Positions 34,220 through 41,905 of a stretch of 64,000 bases of DNA are shown here, piece by piece. A program made the position numbers and the translations under genes. The notes beneath the pieces were generated by a model. That model was not told the origin of the DNA. It did no database searches and worked only from the letters and a program-made list of their open reading frames with translations. Origin of the DNA: Candidatus Roseilinea sp. (lineage in GTDB: Bacteria > Chloroflexota > Anaerolineae > J036 > Brachytrichaceae). Positions within the stretch are counted from its first letter, which is position 1. Each line of letters opens with the position of its first letter. The stretch covers positions 3,968,001 to 4,032,000 of the forward strand of contig AP024676.1 of assembly GCA_025998955.1 (NCBI GenBank). Direction: 5' to 3'.

Positions 34220-36055
34220 CGCAACCAGCTCACGCTTCAGCCGGTCGCGCTGCGCGCGGTAATCCTCCTCGGCGATCTCGCCTAAGGCGAACTTGTCGTC
34301 CAAGTCGGCAATCTGCCGCGTCAGAATCTTGCGTCGCTGCGGGGCACCTTCTTGCGCGATGCGGTAGGCGCGCACACGACTCAAGACGAAGTAGGCTAGG
34401 CCGATCGCCAGCCCGAAGATGATCAAGCCGAAGCCGATGTCGCGCGGGTTCGAGCCAGGCGTCGGCGCGCCCAGCGGCCGACCACGCAGCTCGAAGGCGA
34501 ACGATTCGCCCGCCGCCAAAGCACGTGGGCTGAGGAACAAGCGCACGTTGCCGCCGAGCGTCTGCTGCACGCCCTGGTCGTTCAGCCCACCGGTCACGGT
34601 GAACGGCGTACCTGCTCCGATCACTTCCGGCACGATCACGTCTGCGCGTTGGACGGGGTAGAACACGCGCCGGTCGAAGGTGCGGCTGTCGCGATAGGGC
34701 AGCTCGTAGATCATCGCGATCTGAGCGGAGCGCAGGCCGGGCACGACGACGTCGCTGTCGTAGATCACGTCACCCTCTTGGAAGAACCGGCTGCCCAATC
34801 CCAAACCATCGAAGCGCAAGTTCTGCGCGTCCTTCGGCACACTGATCTTGAGTGTGCGCCGCTTGTCGCTTGGTCCTGCTGCGCCGATGTAGGCGCGGTC
34901 GCCGGCGTTGTCGAATAGATAGTATTCGACGATCGTCACCGTGCTCTCGTCCATGTCTTGCACGAAGACGTGCAACTCGTTGATGCTGATGGCGCTCGCG
35001 TCGGTCGTGGTCTCGAACACCGGCAGGATGTCGCTGATGAGCCGCGTGCCGGTGATCGGAAACTGCGCCGGCGCAGCGTAGAAGCGCCCGCCGCCGTAGT
35101 CCAACTCTGCCTGGTAGAAATAGTTGGCGCGCACCGGAAGGTTGTCGAACGAGACGAATCCTGCGTCATCCAGCGTTGCCGTGCGCGAGAGCACTTCGCC
35201 GGACGAGTCATACACGCGCAGCGTCACCGGCAAGTTGCGGACCGGTTGGCCGTTCGGCGTGCCGTTGATCGCGCGCAGGTTGATCACGCCATCGCCGGTC
35301 GTAGCCGCCAGGCGGATCGCCGCCGGATCGGCGTAGCGATAGCCCAACGTGCGCACGAAGTCGGCGACCTGGAAGCGCTGTGCCTCGTCGAGCGCGATGC
35401 CGGCGTGAGGGTCGCCGCGCAGCATCAGGTTGGCGATGTCCAGCAGCGAATGCTCGGCCAGGAAGCGCGGATCGTTGAGGGCGCGCTTGACGTCACCGAC
35501 CGGCGTCTCGCCGCTTGCGCCGTGACATGCCGCGCATTGCGCCTGATAAACCTGTCCGCCGGCCTGGATGGCCTCCGGCGACGTGCCCAGTGCCCACAGG
35601 TAAGCTTGCACGTCCCAGCGCTGCTGCGCGTTCAGCGAGCCGCGAAACGGCGGCATGAGATTCTGGATGCGCCCGTTGGTGATCACATCGTGCCAGTCGC
35701 GGGGGCGGGCCGCGCGAGCCAGCGCCGGCTCCACCAGGCTGGCGACCACTCTGCCTTGCGCCCTGATCTGCGCGGCGCTGGGTCCGTCGCCTTTGCCGGT
35801 GTTGCCATGGCAGGCGGCGCATTTCTCCTCGTAGATGGCTGCGCCGGCGGCGGCGTCCGGCGGCTGCAAGGGCGCCGTTTCGCCGTCGGCGACGACCGTC
35901 GGCATGGCTGCCGGCGTGAGCAGCACCTCAACCGGCAGCGTCGGGCGGCTGGACATGGTGCAACCAACCAGCGCAGCGGCCAAACCCGCGAAAAGGATCA
36001 CGACCCTCACGCCACTCGACCTGATGTGATGAACCGAGCGCCACATCTTGCTCAT
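34208..36055 (-). CDS. Dihaem cytochrome c lipoprotein with beta domain
   Basis: A 615-residue envelope electron-transfer protein. The leader ends L-V-G-C (Cys32), indicating lipid anchoring. Two cytochrome c domains follow, with C-A-A-C-H at 79-83 and 174-178. Residues of about 250-530 form beta-rich, Ig/carboxypeptidase-regulatory-like modules. A C-terminal transmembrane helix (about 545-565) is followed by a cytoplasmic coiled tail similar to the CcmI-like protein encoded just upstream (E-I-A-E-E-D-Y-R-A-Q-R-D-R-L). Two haems plus a gene position at the end of the ccm operon suggest it is a product of that maturation system. The redox partner is unknown. Confidence 0.85.
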   Translation of the reverse strand: MSKMWRSVHHIRSSGVRVVILFAGLAAALVGCTMSSRPTLPVEVLLTPAAMPTVVADGETAPLQPPDAAAGAAIYEEKCAACHGNTGKGDGPSAAQIRAQGRVVASLVEPALARAARPRDWHDVITNGRIQNLMPPFRGSLNAQQRWDVQAYLWALGTSPEAIQAGGQVYQAQCAACHGASGETPVGDVKRALNDPRFLAEHSLLDIANLMLRGDPHAGIALDEAQRFQVADFVRTLGYRYADPAAIRLAATTGDGVINLRAINGTPNGQPVRNLPVTLRVYDSSGEVLSRTATLDDAGFVSFDNLPVRANYFYQAELDYGGGRFYAAPAQFPITGTRLISDILPVFETTTDASAISINELHVFVQDMDESTVTIVEYYLFDNAGDRAYIGAAGPSDKRRTLKISVPKDAQNLRFDGLGLGSRFFQEGDVIYDSDVVVPGLRSAQIAMIYELPYRDSRTFDRRVFYPVQRADVIVPEVIGAGTPFTVTGGLNDQGVQQTLGGNVRLFLSPRALAAGESFAFELRGRPLGAPTPGSNPRDIGFGLIIFGLAIGLAYFVLSRVRAYRIAQEGAPQRRKILTRQIADLDDKFALGEIAEEDYRAQRDRLKRELVALWE

Positions 36056-36537
36056 TCCGCGCTTGCAATCGCCCCTGATTTCTGTATTTCAAGGCGCTGC
36101 CCGCACTGGGGGCAAAACTTGTCGTTCGCGCCGGCGGTATGGCCGCAACTTGGGCAAATGATTTTGCCCGACATCACGCCGGCCAAGTGTCCGTCTGATC
36201 GCCCGACCTTTCGGAAGCGCGCGATCTGCGCTTCGATTTCTGCGTCAATGTCGTGCTCTGCCTCATCGAGCGCAGCGAGTTCGCGTAGGATCTGCGCCCC
36301 GCGCGCCACATGCGCTTCGCGCAATTGCCTGTAGTCCTCGTCGCCGATCTTGCCGGTGCGATGATCGAAATCCAGCTCGCGGATGGCGCGGATGACGGCG
36401 CGGCGCTCCTGCTCAAGCGCCTCGCGTTGACTGGGGGGTTGGACGGCCGGCGTCTTGCGATCGAGCAGCGGCAATGCCACAACCACGACGACGATGATCA
36501 ACAGCGCGAGTCCGAGAAGGATAGTTCCGAGGGGCAT
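36052..36537 (-). CDS. CcmI-like protein with C-terminal zinc ribbon
   Basis: A 161-residue membrane protein. One N-terminal helix (about 5-24) is followed by a CcmI-type helical segment: A-L-E-Q-E-R, then I-R-E-L-D-F-D-H-R-T-G-K-I-G-D-E-D-Y near 52-70, as in the cytochrome c biogenesis subunit that presents apocytochrome to the lyase. Residues of about 127-147 form a four-cysteine zinc ribbon (C-P-S-C-G-H and C-P-Q-C-G-Q). Classical CcmI has TPR repeats instead, so this is a short variant with a metal knuckle. It overlaps the cytochrome gene by 4 nt and follows ccmG after a repeat-filled spacer. Confidence 0.8.
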   Translation of the reverse strand: MPLGTILLGLALLIIVVVVVALPLLDRKTPAVQPPSQREALEQERRAVIRAIRELDFDHRTGKIGDEDYRQLREAHVARGAQILRELAALDEAEHDIDAEIEAQIARFRKVGRSDGHLAGVMSGKIICPSCGHTAGANDKFCPQCGQRLEIQKSGAIASAE

Positions 36538-36540
36538 CTA

Positions 36541-36657
36541 AATTGAAAATTGAAAGTTGAGAATGTTGGGGCTGCTCCACTGAATCTCTAATCTGACCTC
36601 TGACCTCTGACCTCTGACTTCTGACCCCTGACCTCTGACCCCTGACCTCTGCAATCT
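36541..36657. repeat. Short tandem repeat between ccmG and the CcmI-like gene
   Basis: From about 36590 to 36652 the plus strand is a run of CTGACCT/CTGACCC/CTGACTT heptamer-octamer units. It is preceded at 36541 by an AATTGAAAATTGAAAGTTGA trio. The class is the same as in guaA and at 47178, again sitting exactly in a spacer inside an operon. Confidence 0.9.
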
Positions 36658-37203
36658 CTACTCCGCCAGCAGCGCTTCGATCTTCGCAATGAGCTGGGCT
36701 TCGGTCAGTGGGGCGATGACCACGTCGCGCACGATGCCGTCCTTGTCTATGAAGAACGTCTCCGGCACGCCGGTGATGCGATAGGCGCGGGCGATTTGCT
36801 GCTGCACGTCCAGGCCGTTCGGGTAAGTGACGTTATATTGCTTCAGGTACGCCAGCGCCGGCGCTTCGGTGTCGAGATAGTCTATGCCGAGGAAGATGAC
36901 GCCGCGATCCTTGTATTTGCGATACACGGCCTCCAGCGCATCCGCCTCTTTGTAACATTCCACGCACCACGACGCCCAGAAATTCATCACCACCACGTTG
37001 CCGCGCAGGTCGCTAAGTCGGATTTGCTCCGGTAGGTCAGCGCGATAGCCGGGATACAGCGTCAGGGTGAAGTCGGGCGCCGGCGAGCCGGGCTTGGGGC
37101 GCGCGCCCTGCTGCGACACTAAATTCAAGGCGATGACGAACACCCCGACGATCGCCGCAATCGCCGCCAACGCCCCAACGATGATCAGGGGTTTACCTTT
37201 CAT
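36658..37203 (-). CDS. ccmG: TlpA/ResA-type thioredoxin for cytochrome c maturation
   Basis: A 181-residue membrane-tethered thiol-disulfide oxidoreductase that keeps apocytochrome haem-binding cysteines reduced outside the cytoplasm. One N-terminal helix (about 5-28) precedes a TlpA-like thioredoxin fold: G-S-P-A-P-D-F-T-L near 42, N-F-W-A-S-W-C-V-E-C near 78-87, and the cis-Pro region T-G-V-P-E-T-F near 148. The active site is C-V-E-C, not the usual C-x-P-C, which should change its redox potential. The start overlaps the ccmH stop by 4 nt, placing it third in the ccm operon. Confidence 0.9.
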   Translation of the reverse strand: MKGKPLIIVGALAAIAAIVGVFVIALNLVSQQGARPKPGSPAPDFTLTLYPGYRADLPEQIRLSDLRGNVVVMNFWASWCVECYKEADALEAVYRKYKDRGVIFLGIDYLDTEAPALAYLKQYNVTYPNGLDVQQQIARAYRITGVPETFFIDKDGIVRDVVIAPLTEAQLIAKIEALLAE

Positions 37204-37712
37204 CCGTCCTTTCTCACTTCCTCTTCCAACGCCGCCACGAACGGATCTTCGCTGCCGCCGGCAGCAGCTAAGGTTGCGGGCGCAGCGCGACGCGAAGTGC
37301 GCCACATCACCCATCCGGCGGCGATCAGGAACACCAGCGCAGCACCGACCGGCGCGGCCCATAGCGGCGCAGTCACGCCGGTCTTGGGCGGCTCTTGCAG
37401 CACAGTCGGGCCGAAGCGCGCCTGAAAGTAGTCCAGCACTTCCTCGGCGCTCTTGCCGGCGTCGAGCTGCGCCTTGATCTCGGCTTTCCATTGCGCGCAG
37501 GTCTCGGTGGGGCAATCGGCCAAATTACGCCCGGCGCACGTCGGGCAGTTCAACTGCTTGGCGATGCGATACGTCTCCTCGTCCGGCGCGGGAACCTGCG
37601 CGATGGCGGGCTGACCTATAGCCAGCGCGACAAGGACGATGAGCCAAGTAAAGCGTACAGCGTGAAACGTAGAACGCAAGACGCAAGACGTGAGATGCAA
37701 CATCATGCTCAC
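37200..37712 (-). CDS. ccmH: Cytochrome c biogenesis protein CcmH
   Basis: A 170-residue membrane protein that binds apocytochrome thiols for haem ligation. The family motif L-R-C-x-x-C appears as L-N-C-P-T-C-A-G-R-N-L-A-D-C-P-T-E-T-C near 55-73, so two extra cysteines follow the usual pair. A C-terminal helix (about 118-138) anchors it. The first 20 residues before the signal-peptide core are encoded by short ACGCAAG/ACGTGAG-type repeats (37651-37700), so the natural start is uncertain. The present ATG overlaps ccmF by 4 nt. Confidence 0.88.
   Translation of the reverse strand: MSMMLHLTSCVLRSTFHAVRFTWLIVLVALAIGQPAIAQVPAPDEETYRIAKQLNCPTCAGRNLADCPTETCAQWKAEIKAQLDAGKSAEEVLDYFQARFGPTVLQEPPKTGVTAPLWAAPVGAALVFLIAAGWVMWRTSRRAAPATLAAAGGSEDPFVAALEEEVRKDG
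37651..37700. repeat. Short repeat in the ccmH leader
   Basis: ACGTAGA, ACGCAAG, ACGCAAG, ACGTGAG-type units in tandem on the plus strand, coding for the N-terminal part of the CcmH leader on the minus strand. Confidence 0.65.
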
Positions 37713-39736
37713 CTCGCCGGTGCGCCGGCTTTCACCGCGCGCCGCACCGTCGCCGGCGACGTGGCCGGCTCACGCTCCGGCGCCTTCCAGAAGCACACCA
37801 CGAATCCCAAGATCATTACGATGCCGCCGACCCAAATCCAGTTGATGAGCGGGTTGATAAACACCTGGAACGATGCCGTCGCGCCGCCGTCTTCCCAGGC
37901 GGCCAGCAGCACATAGACCTCGGTGTTGAACGTGCCGCTGATGGCCGGGATGGTGGCCGTATGCTGCTGCACGGGATAGTGGTCACGATGCGGGAAGGCT
38001 GCGCCCAGGACGCGACCGTCTTTGGCCGATGAGATCAGCAGCATCGCCTGGATGGTCTGGCAGTCGTTGAACTCGCAGGGCACGGGGCGGATGCCGCGAT
38101 AGGTGAAGGTGTAGTCGCCCACGGTGAAACTCTCGTTCAGCTTCACTGCCGGCGTGGTGATCGTGTCGTAGCCGTAGAACCCTTTGCCGATCACCCCGAT
38201 GGCCATGAGCACCACGCCGATGTGCACCAGGTAGCCACCGTAGCGCCGCTGGTTCTTCTGCGCCAGCCGGACGAGCGCGAGCGGTGCCGATTCGCCCATG
38301 CCGCGCATGCGCGCCCGCACGCCGCGCACATACTCCATGATCGTCTGTGCCAGCGTGTACGCGCATAGGCCGAACAGCAGCAGCGGCACCGGCTGGGTCG
38401 CGCCGGCCACGAAGAGCGCGCCCATCACCACGATGGCAAAGATCAAAGGCACCAGCATCTGGCGAACCACGGCGCCGCTGCTGGACTTGCCCCACGCCAG
38501 TAACGGCGCCACGCCCATCAGCGCCACCAGCGCAGCCATCTGCGGCCCGGCCGTCTGATCGAAGAACGGCGGCCCGACCGTGATCTTCGTGCCGGTGATG
38601 GCCTCGCTCAAGATCGGGAAGATCGTGCCAATGAACACCGTGAAGGCCGTGCTCAGGAACAGCACGTTCTGGATGAGGAAGATGCCCTCGCGCGAGAAGG
38701 CCGAATCCAGCTTGTTCTCGCTGCGCAGCACGTCCAGGCGCGTCAGCCAGAGCGCCGCGCAGGCAACCAAGATGACCACCATTGCGCCCATGAAGAACGG
38801 GCCGATGTCGCTGGCGGCAAAGGCATGCACGCTGGTGAGCAGCCCGCTGCGGATGAACGCCGTCCCGAAGAACATCGAGGCGAACGTCAGCATCATCAAG
38901 AACACGTTCCAGTTCTTGAACATGCCGCGCTTCTCCTGGATCATGGCCGAGTGCAAGAACGGCGTGGCGATCAACCAGGTGATCAGCGGTTTGTTCTCCG
39001 ACGGGTCCCAGCCCCAGTAGCCGCCCCAGCCTAGCACGTCGTGCGCCCAGCGCCCCCCGAGCAACAGCCCGGCGGTGAGGAACGCCCAACCTACCAGCGT
39101 CCAGCGGCGCGACGAGCGCAGCCACAGGTCATCGCTGCGGCGCGTGATCAGCGAAGCGATGCAGAACGCGAACGGCACGAGCAGGCCGGTGTAGCCGGCG
39201 TAGAGCATGGGGGGATGGATGATCATGCCGGGGTGGCGGAGCAGCGGGTTCAGCCCGCGCCCGTCTTGGGGCGGAAAGTCGTAGCGCACGAAGGCGTTGG
39301 TGAGGAAGAGCTGCAAGAAGAGGAAGAAGCCGAGCACCAGCGCCATCGTCATCGTCACATAGGGCAGCAATGGCTTGTCACCGGCAGCGTCCCAGTCGCG
39401 CAGCATCGCCGCAGCGACGAACGCCGACATGATCAAGCACCAGAACAGGATCGAGCCGTTCTGCGAACCCCACAGCGCCGTAATGCGGAAGAACACCGGC
39501 GTCGCCAGGCTGGAAACTTCGGCGACGTACCTCACGCCGAAGTCGTGCGTGAGCAGCGCGTACCACAGCCCTAGGCAGCCGATCAATACCAGCGGGAAGG
39601 TCATCAACGCAGCAACGCGCCCGCTCTGAACCAGCCGATCGTCATTGCGCTGCGCGCCCAGCGGCGAGATGACGGCGGCATACAGGCAGGCGACGAATGC
39701 GAAGATGACGGCAAGATGACCCAGATCGGTGAACAT
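37709..39736 (-). CDS. ccmF: Cytochrome c haem lyase subunit CcmF
   Basis: A 675-residue membrane protein of about 14-15 helices that ligates haem to apocytochrome c outside the cytoplasm. The tryptophan-rich haem-handling motif W-G-G-Y-W-G-W-D-P-S-E-N is near 228-239. Histidines flank it, as in P-G-M-I-I-H-P-P-M-L-Y and F-L-H-S-A. A C-terminal periplasmic domain precedes a last helix, as in other CcmF proteins. It is the first gene of the minus-strand order ccmF-ccmH-ccmG-ccmI-like-cytochrome. A perfect TATAAT ends 11 nt upstream of the ATG, giving at most a few bases of leader. Confidence 0.96.
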   Translation of the reverse strand: MFTDLGHLAVIFAFVACLYAAVISPLGAQRNDDRLVQSGRVAALMTFPLVLIGCLGLWYALLTHDFGVRYVAEVSSLATPVFFRITALWGSQNGSILFWCLIMSAFVAAAMLRDWDAAGDKPLLPYVTMTMALVLGFFLFLQLFLTNAFVRYDFPPQDGRGLNPLLRHPGMIIHPPMLYAGYTGLLVPFAFCIASLITRRSDDLWLRSSRRWTLVGWAFLTAGLLLGGRWAHDVLGWGGYWGWDPSENKPLITWLIATPFLHSAMIQEKRGMFKNWNVFLMMLTFASMFFGTAFIRSGLLTSVHAFAASDIGPFFMGAMVVILVACAALWLTRLDVLRSENKLDSAFSREGIFLIQNVLFLSTAFTVFIGTIFPILSEAITGTKITVGPPFFDQTAGPQMAALVALMGVAPLLAWGKSSSGAVVRQMLVPLIFAIVVMGALFVAGATQPVPLLLFGLCAYTLAQTIMEYVRGVRARMRGMGESAPLALVRLAQKNQRRYGGYLVHIGVVLMAIGVIGKGFYGYDTITTPAVKLNESFTVGDYTFTYRGIRPVPCEFNDCQTIQAMLLISSAKDGRVLGAAFPHRDHYPVQQHTATIPAISGTFNTEVYVLLAAWEDGGATASFQVFINPLINWIWVGGIVMILGFVVCFWKAPEREPATSPATVRRAVKAGAPAR

Positions 39737-39747
39737 CGGTCTTCGGG

Positions 39748-39753
39748 ATTATA
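39748..39753 (-). promoter_or_regulatory. -10 element of the ccm operon
   Basis: Perfect TATAAT on the minus strand, 11 nt before the ccmF ATG. No convincing -35 lies 16-18 bp upstream. Confidence 0.6.
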
Positions 39754-39780
39754 TGTGCCCGATGGGAAGCAAGATACCAG

Positions 39781-40368
39781 TTAAAGATGAGAGCCTAGAG
39801 AGAAGGAGCGCAGCGGGGTGTACATGGCCCCGCGCGGGTCGAGCTTGCTTTCGTAGAGGGTAATTGTGATCGGCCGCATATCGGTGACCGTTTCATCGCG
39901 CGGCAAAGCCGCGTCGCGCGGGAAGGAGTCGCGCGTCCGGCCTAACGTGATGTGGCCGTTGAAAGGGCGCGTCTCGCGTTCGAGGCCGATTCGTAGCGCG
40001 CAGGTCTCGGCCAGCGCCGCCAGCGCAGTCAGGGTGGGATTGCCCTCGATCAAGCAGGCGATCACGCGCGGTCGCGACGGCGTCGGAAAGAAACGCGGCG
40101 GCGTTGCTGCCAGGGTGAACGCTGTCAAATCGGTCATCCGTGCCAATCCTTCACCGAACGCCTCGGCATAGCGCTCCGCTTGGCTCGGCGTCACGTCGCC
40201 CAGAAAACGCAGCGTCAGGTGCAGGTTGTCCGGGCGAACCCAACGCACGTCGTTCGCCCACGGCATCGCGCGCAGCCGACGCAGGTAAGCATCGAGCACC
40301 CGCAGCGCGTCGTCGTCGAAATCCAGCGCAAGAAAAGCGCGTAGGGTAGGCTGCTTCGCGCGTTGCAC
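39781..40368 (-). CDS. thpR: RNA 2',3'-cyclic phosphodiesterase
   Basis: A 195-residue 2H-phosphoesterase of the LigT/ThpR family that opens 2',3'-cyclic phosphates on RNA. The two catalytic H-x-T-x motifs are H-L-T-L near 49 and H-I-T-L near 138, in the usual spacing of about 90 residues. F-L-G and T-L-G-R neighbours also match the family. I set the start at GTG 40368, because a TACAAT hexamer ends 6 nt upstream and L-R-A-F-L-A-L-D follows within ten residues. The 17-residue upstream extension overlaps the neighbouring gene. Confidence 0.92.
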   Translation of the reverse strand: MQRAKQPTLRAFLALDFDDDALRVLDAYLRRLRAMPWANDVRWVRPDNLHLTLRFLGDVTPSQAERYAEAFGEGLARMTDLTAFTLAATPPRFFPTPSRPRVIACLIEGNPTLTALAALAETCALRIGLERETRPFNGHITLGRTRDSFPRDAALPRDETVTDMRPITITLYESKLDPRGAMYTPLRSFSLGSHL

Positions 40369-40374
40369 GCTGCG

Positions 40375-40380
40375 ATTGTA
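40375..40380 (-). promoter_or_regulatory. -10 element of thpR, leaderless
   Basis: TACAAT on the minus strand, 6 nt before the GTG start at 40368. There is no ribosome binding site. Confidence 0.55.
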
Positions 40381-40382
40381 GA

Positions 40383-41156
40383 TTAGCCGGCCCTCAGGCT
40401 GTCCCACGCCTCGTCGCACTCCTCGTCCACACCCGGAGGGTGCAAGAAGACGGTCGGATTCGCGCGCACCTGGGCGGACACCACGTCCACGATGTCGCGT
40501 GATCGCGCCAGGCGTGCCTCGGCGTAGCCGACGATGCCCCGGCGCTGCAGCCCGCGCGCGTCCAGCCAGGCATCCACCAGCGCGAAGTTCCGGCAGCAGT
40601 GGTCAATCTCACCGTAATCCAGCCGCATCGGCCGGCCATCGTGGAGGATGAGCACTTGCTTGTTGATGCGGTAGCGCGCGCCGCCCAGATACTCGGCGAG
40701 GTGAATCGTGGTGTTCGCCGTGTGGCCGATGCCGAGCAGCAACACTTGTCCGTCGCGCGCCAGGACGCGGTCCACCGGGCTGTCCGGGCCGTGCGGGAAG
40801 TCGGGCGGGTGCGGCGCGGTGATCTCGGCGGCGTGTGGGCCGGCGGCTGCGAAAGCGTGCGGGCTATCGCTGCGCAGCACATCGGGCAGCCGCCAGAACG
40901 TGTCGGCAACGATGCCCATTCCCAGACATGGAGACGAGCGCGGATCGAAGAGCGCTTCGTCGTCGTCCGTCATGCTCGGCATCACCAGCGTGCCGTCCGG
41001 GCCGAGCGCCGCGCGCAGCGCCTCGATCAACCCGAGCGGACCGCCTTCCACCGGCTTCACCCGCGAGAACGCCGTGTGGACGAGCAACACGCTGCCCGGC
41101 TGCACGTCCAAGTCGCGAAGCTGACGGACGAGCTGGTTTTGGGGTATCGGGATCAC
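40383..41156 (-). CDS. AAC(3)-family N-acetyltransferase-like protein
   Basis: A 257-residue member of the aminoglycoside 3-N-acetyltransferase/YokD family. Family features are L-V-H-T-A-F-S near 25-31, G-P-D-G-T-L-V-M-P near 52, and the core [17 protein letters not shown] with the conserved histidine region near 141-157. Chromosomal members often act on unknown acetyl acceptors and do not by themselves confer resistance. The GTG start overlaps the upstream membrane-protein stop by 3 nt, so they are co-translated. Confidence 0.88.
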   Translation of the reverse strand: MIPIPQNQLVRQLRDLDVQPGSVLLVHTAFSRVKPVEGGPLGLIEALRAALGPDGTLVMPSMTDDDEALFDPRSSPCLGMGIVADTFWRLPDVLRSDSPHAFAAAGPHAAEITAPHPPDFPHGPDSPVDRVLARDGQVLLLGIGHTANTTIHLAEYLGGARYRINKQVLILHDGRPMRLDYGEIDHCCRNFALVDAWLDARGLQRRGIVGYAEARLARSRDIVDVVSAQVRANPTVFLHPPGVDEECDEAWDSLRAG

Positions 41157-41890
41157 GCTTCGGGGCGCGGAAGTTCCGGCGCGCCGAGCGCCTCGCGCAC
41201 TTTGCGCTGCAGCGAGTTGGGCAGTTCTTTCAGCCTGCCGGCGCCGCGGATGTAGTCCTTCAAGTCCTCTGCGCGCAACACGGCGATCGGCGACGGTTCG
41301 ACATCGAGCACGGCCTTGGGGTTGCTGAAGACGATGATCCCGCGCAGTGGGATCTTCAACGTCGGCAGCTTCTCGCTCAGCACTTGATTGACTTTGTTTA
41401 GTTCCTCGGTGATGTCGGCGGTGGGATCGCCCAGCGGCTCATCGCGCCCAAACCAAAAGCGCAACAGGCTCTCCTTGCGCTTCCACTTGCCGTCCTTGTA
41501 GCTAATTCTGCCTTCCTGGTTGCGCACCACGAACACGGTCACGCCGCCCGGCTCGATGAGCATGTAATTGGTCGGCTCTGCGAAGAGCATCAGGGCATAT
41601 TTGCGATCCAGCCCTTTTAGGCTCTCGCGCAGCACCCGATCCGGCCGCGTCGGCGCAAGGTAGCGGTTGCCGTAGTGAAACCCAACGCGCGATGCGGTGA
41701 ACCCCACCAATAGGATGATCAAGTAGAGGATGAAGAACAGGCTGGAGTTCTCGGGGGTGAGCAACCCAAGCTGCGGGCCGAACAGGGTGAGCAATAAGCC
41801 GGCCAGCAAGATGCCCAGCGAACCGAACAGCGCAATTCGCCCTAGCAGCGCCAGGCGCTTGTACTTCTTCTCGTCAACGACGACCTTCAT
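41153..41890 (-). CDS. Membrane protein with soluble NERD-like domain
   Basis: A 245-residue protein with two N-terminal helices (about 18-40 and 48-68) and a soluble C-terminal part of about 170 residues. The soluble part shows [13 protein letters not shown] near 115, D-K-W-K-R-like basic residues, and G-I-I-V-F-S-N-P near 185. These resemble nuclease-related (NERD) domains but lack a clear catalytic set. The opening [20 protein letters not shown] places a charged helix at the membrane face. Function is unknown. It is upstream of, and coupled to, the AAC(3)-like gene, and 15 bp downstream of fabF. Confidence 0.6.
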   Translation of the reverse strand: MKVVVDEKKYKRLALLGRIALFGSLGILLAGLLLTLFGPQLGLLTPENSSLFFILYLIILLVGFTASRVGFHYGNRYLAPTRPDRVLRESLKGLDRKYALMLFAEPTNYMLIEPGGVTVFVVRNQEGRISYKDGKWKRKESLLRFWFGRDEPLGDPTADITEELNKVNQVLSEKLPTLKIPLRGIIVFSNPKAVLDVEPSPIAVLRAEDLKDYIRGAGRLKELPNSLQRKVREALGAPELPRPEA

Positions 41891-41905
41891 CGTGCTACCG
41901 CCGCC

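Noticed and set aside
34958..36334. Plus-strand ORF of 458 codons opposite the dihaem cytochrome gene
   Set aside because: The minus-strand frame has two CxxCH sites and a lipobox; the plus-strand product has none of these features.
36541..36657. CRISPR or REP element in the ccm spacer
   Set aside because: Units are 7-8 bp, degenerate and contiguous, with no unique spacers and no palindrome.
37983..39125. Minus-strand ORF of 380 codons inside ccmF
   Set aside because: Alternate frame of ccmF, which shows the W-G-G-Y-W-G-W-D-P haem motif.
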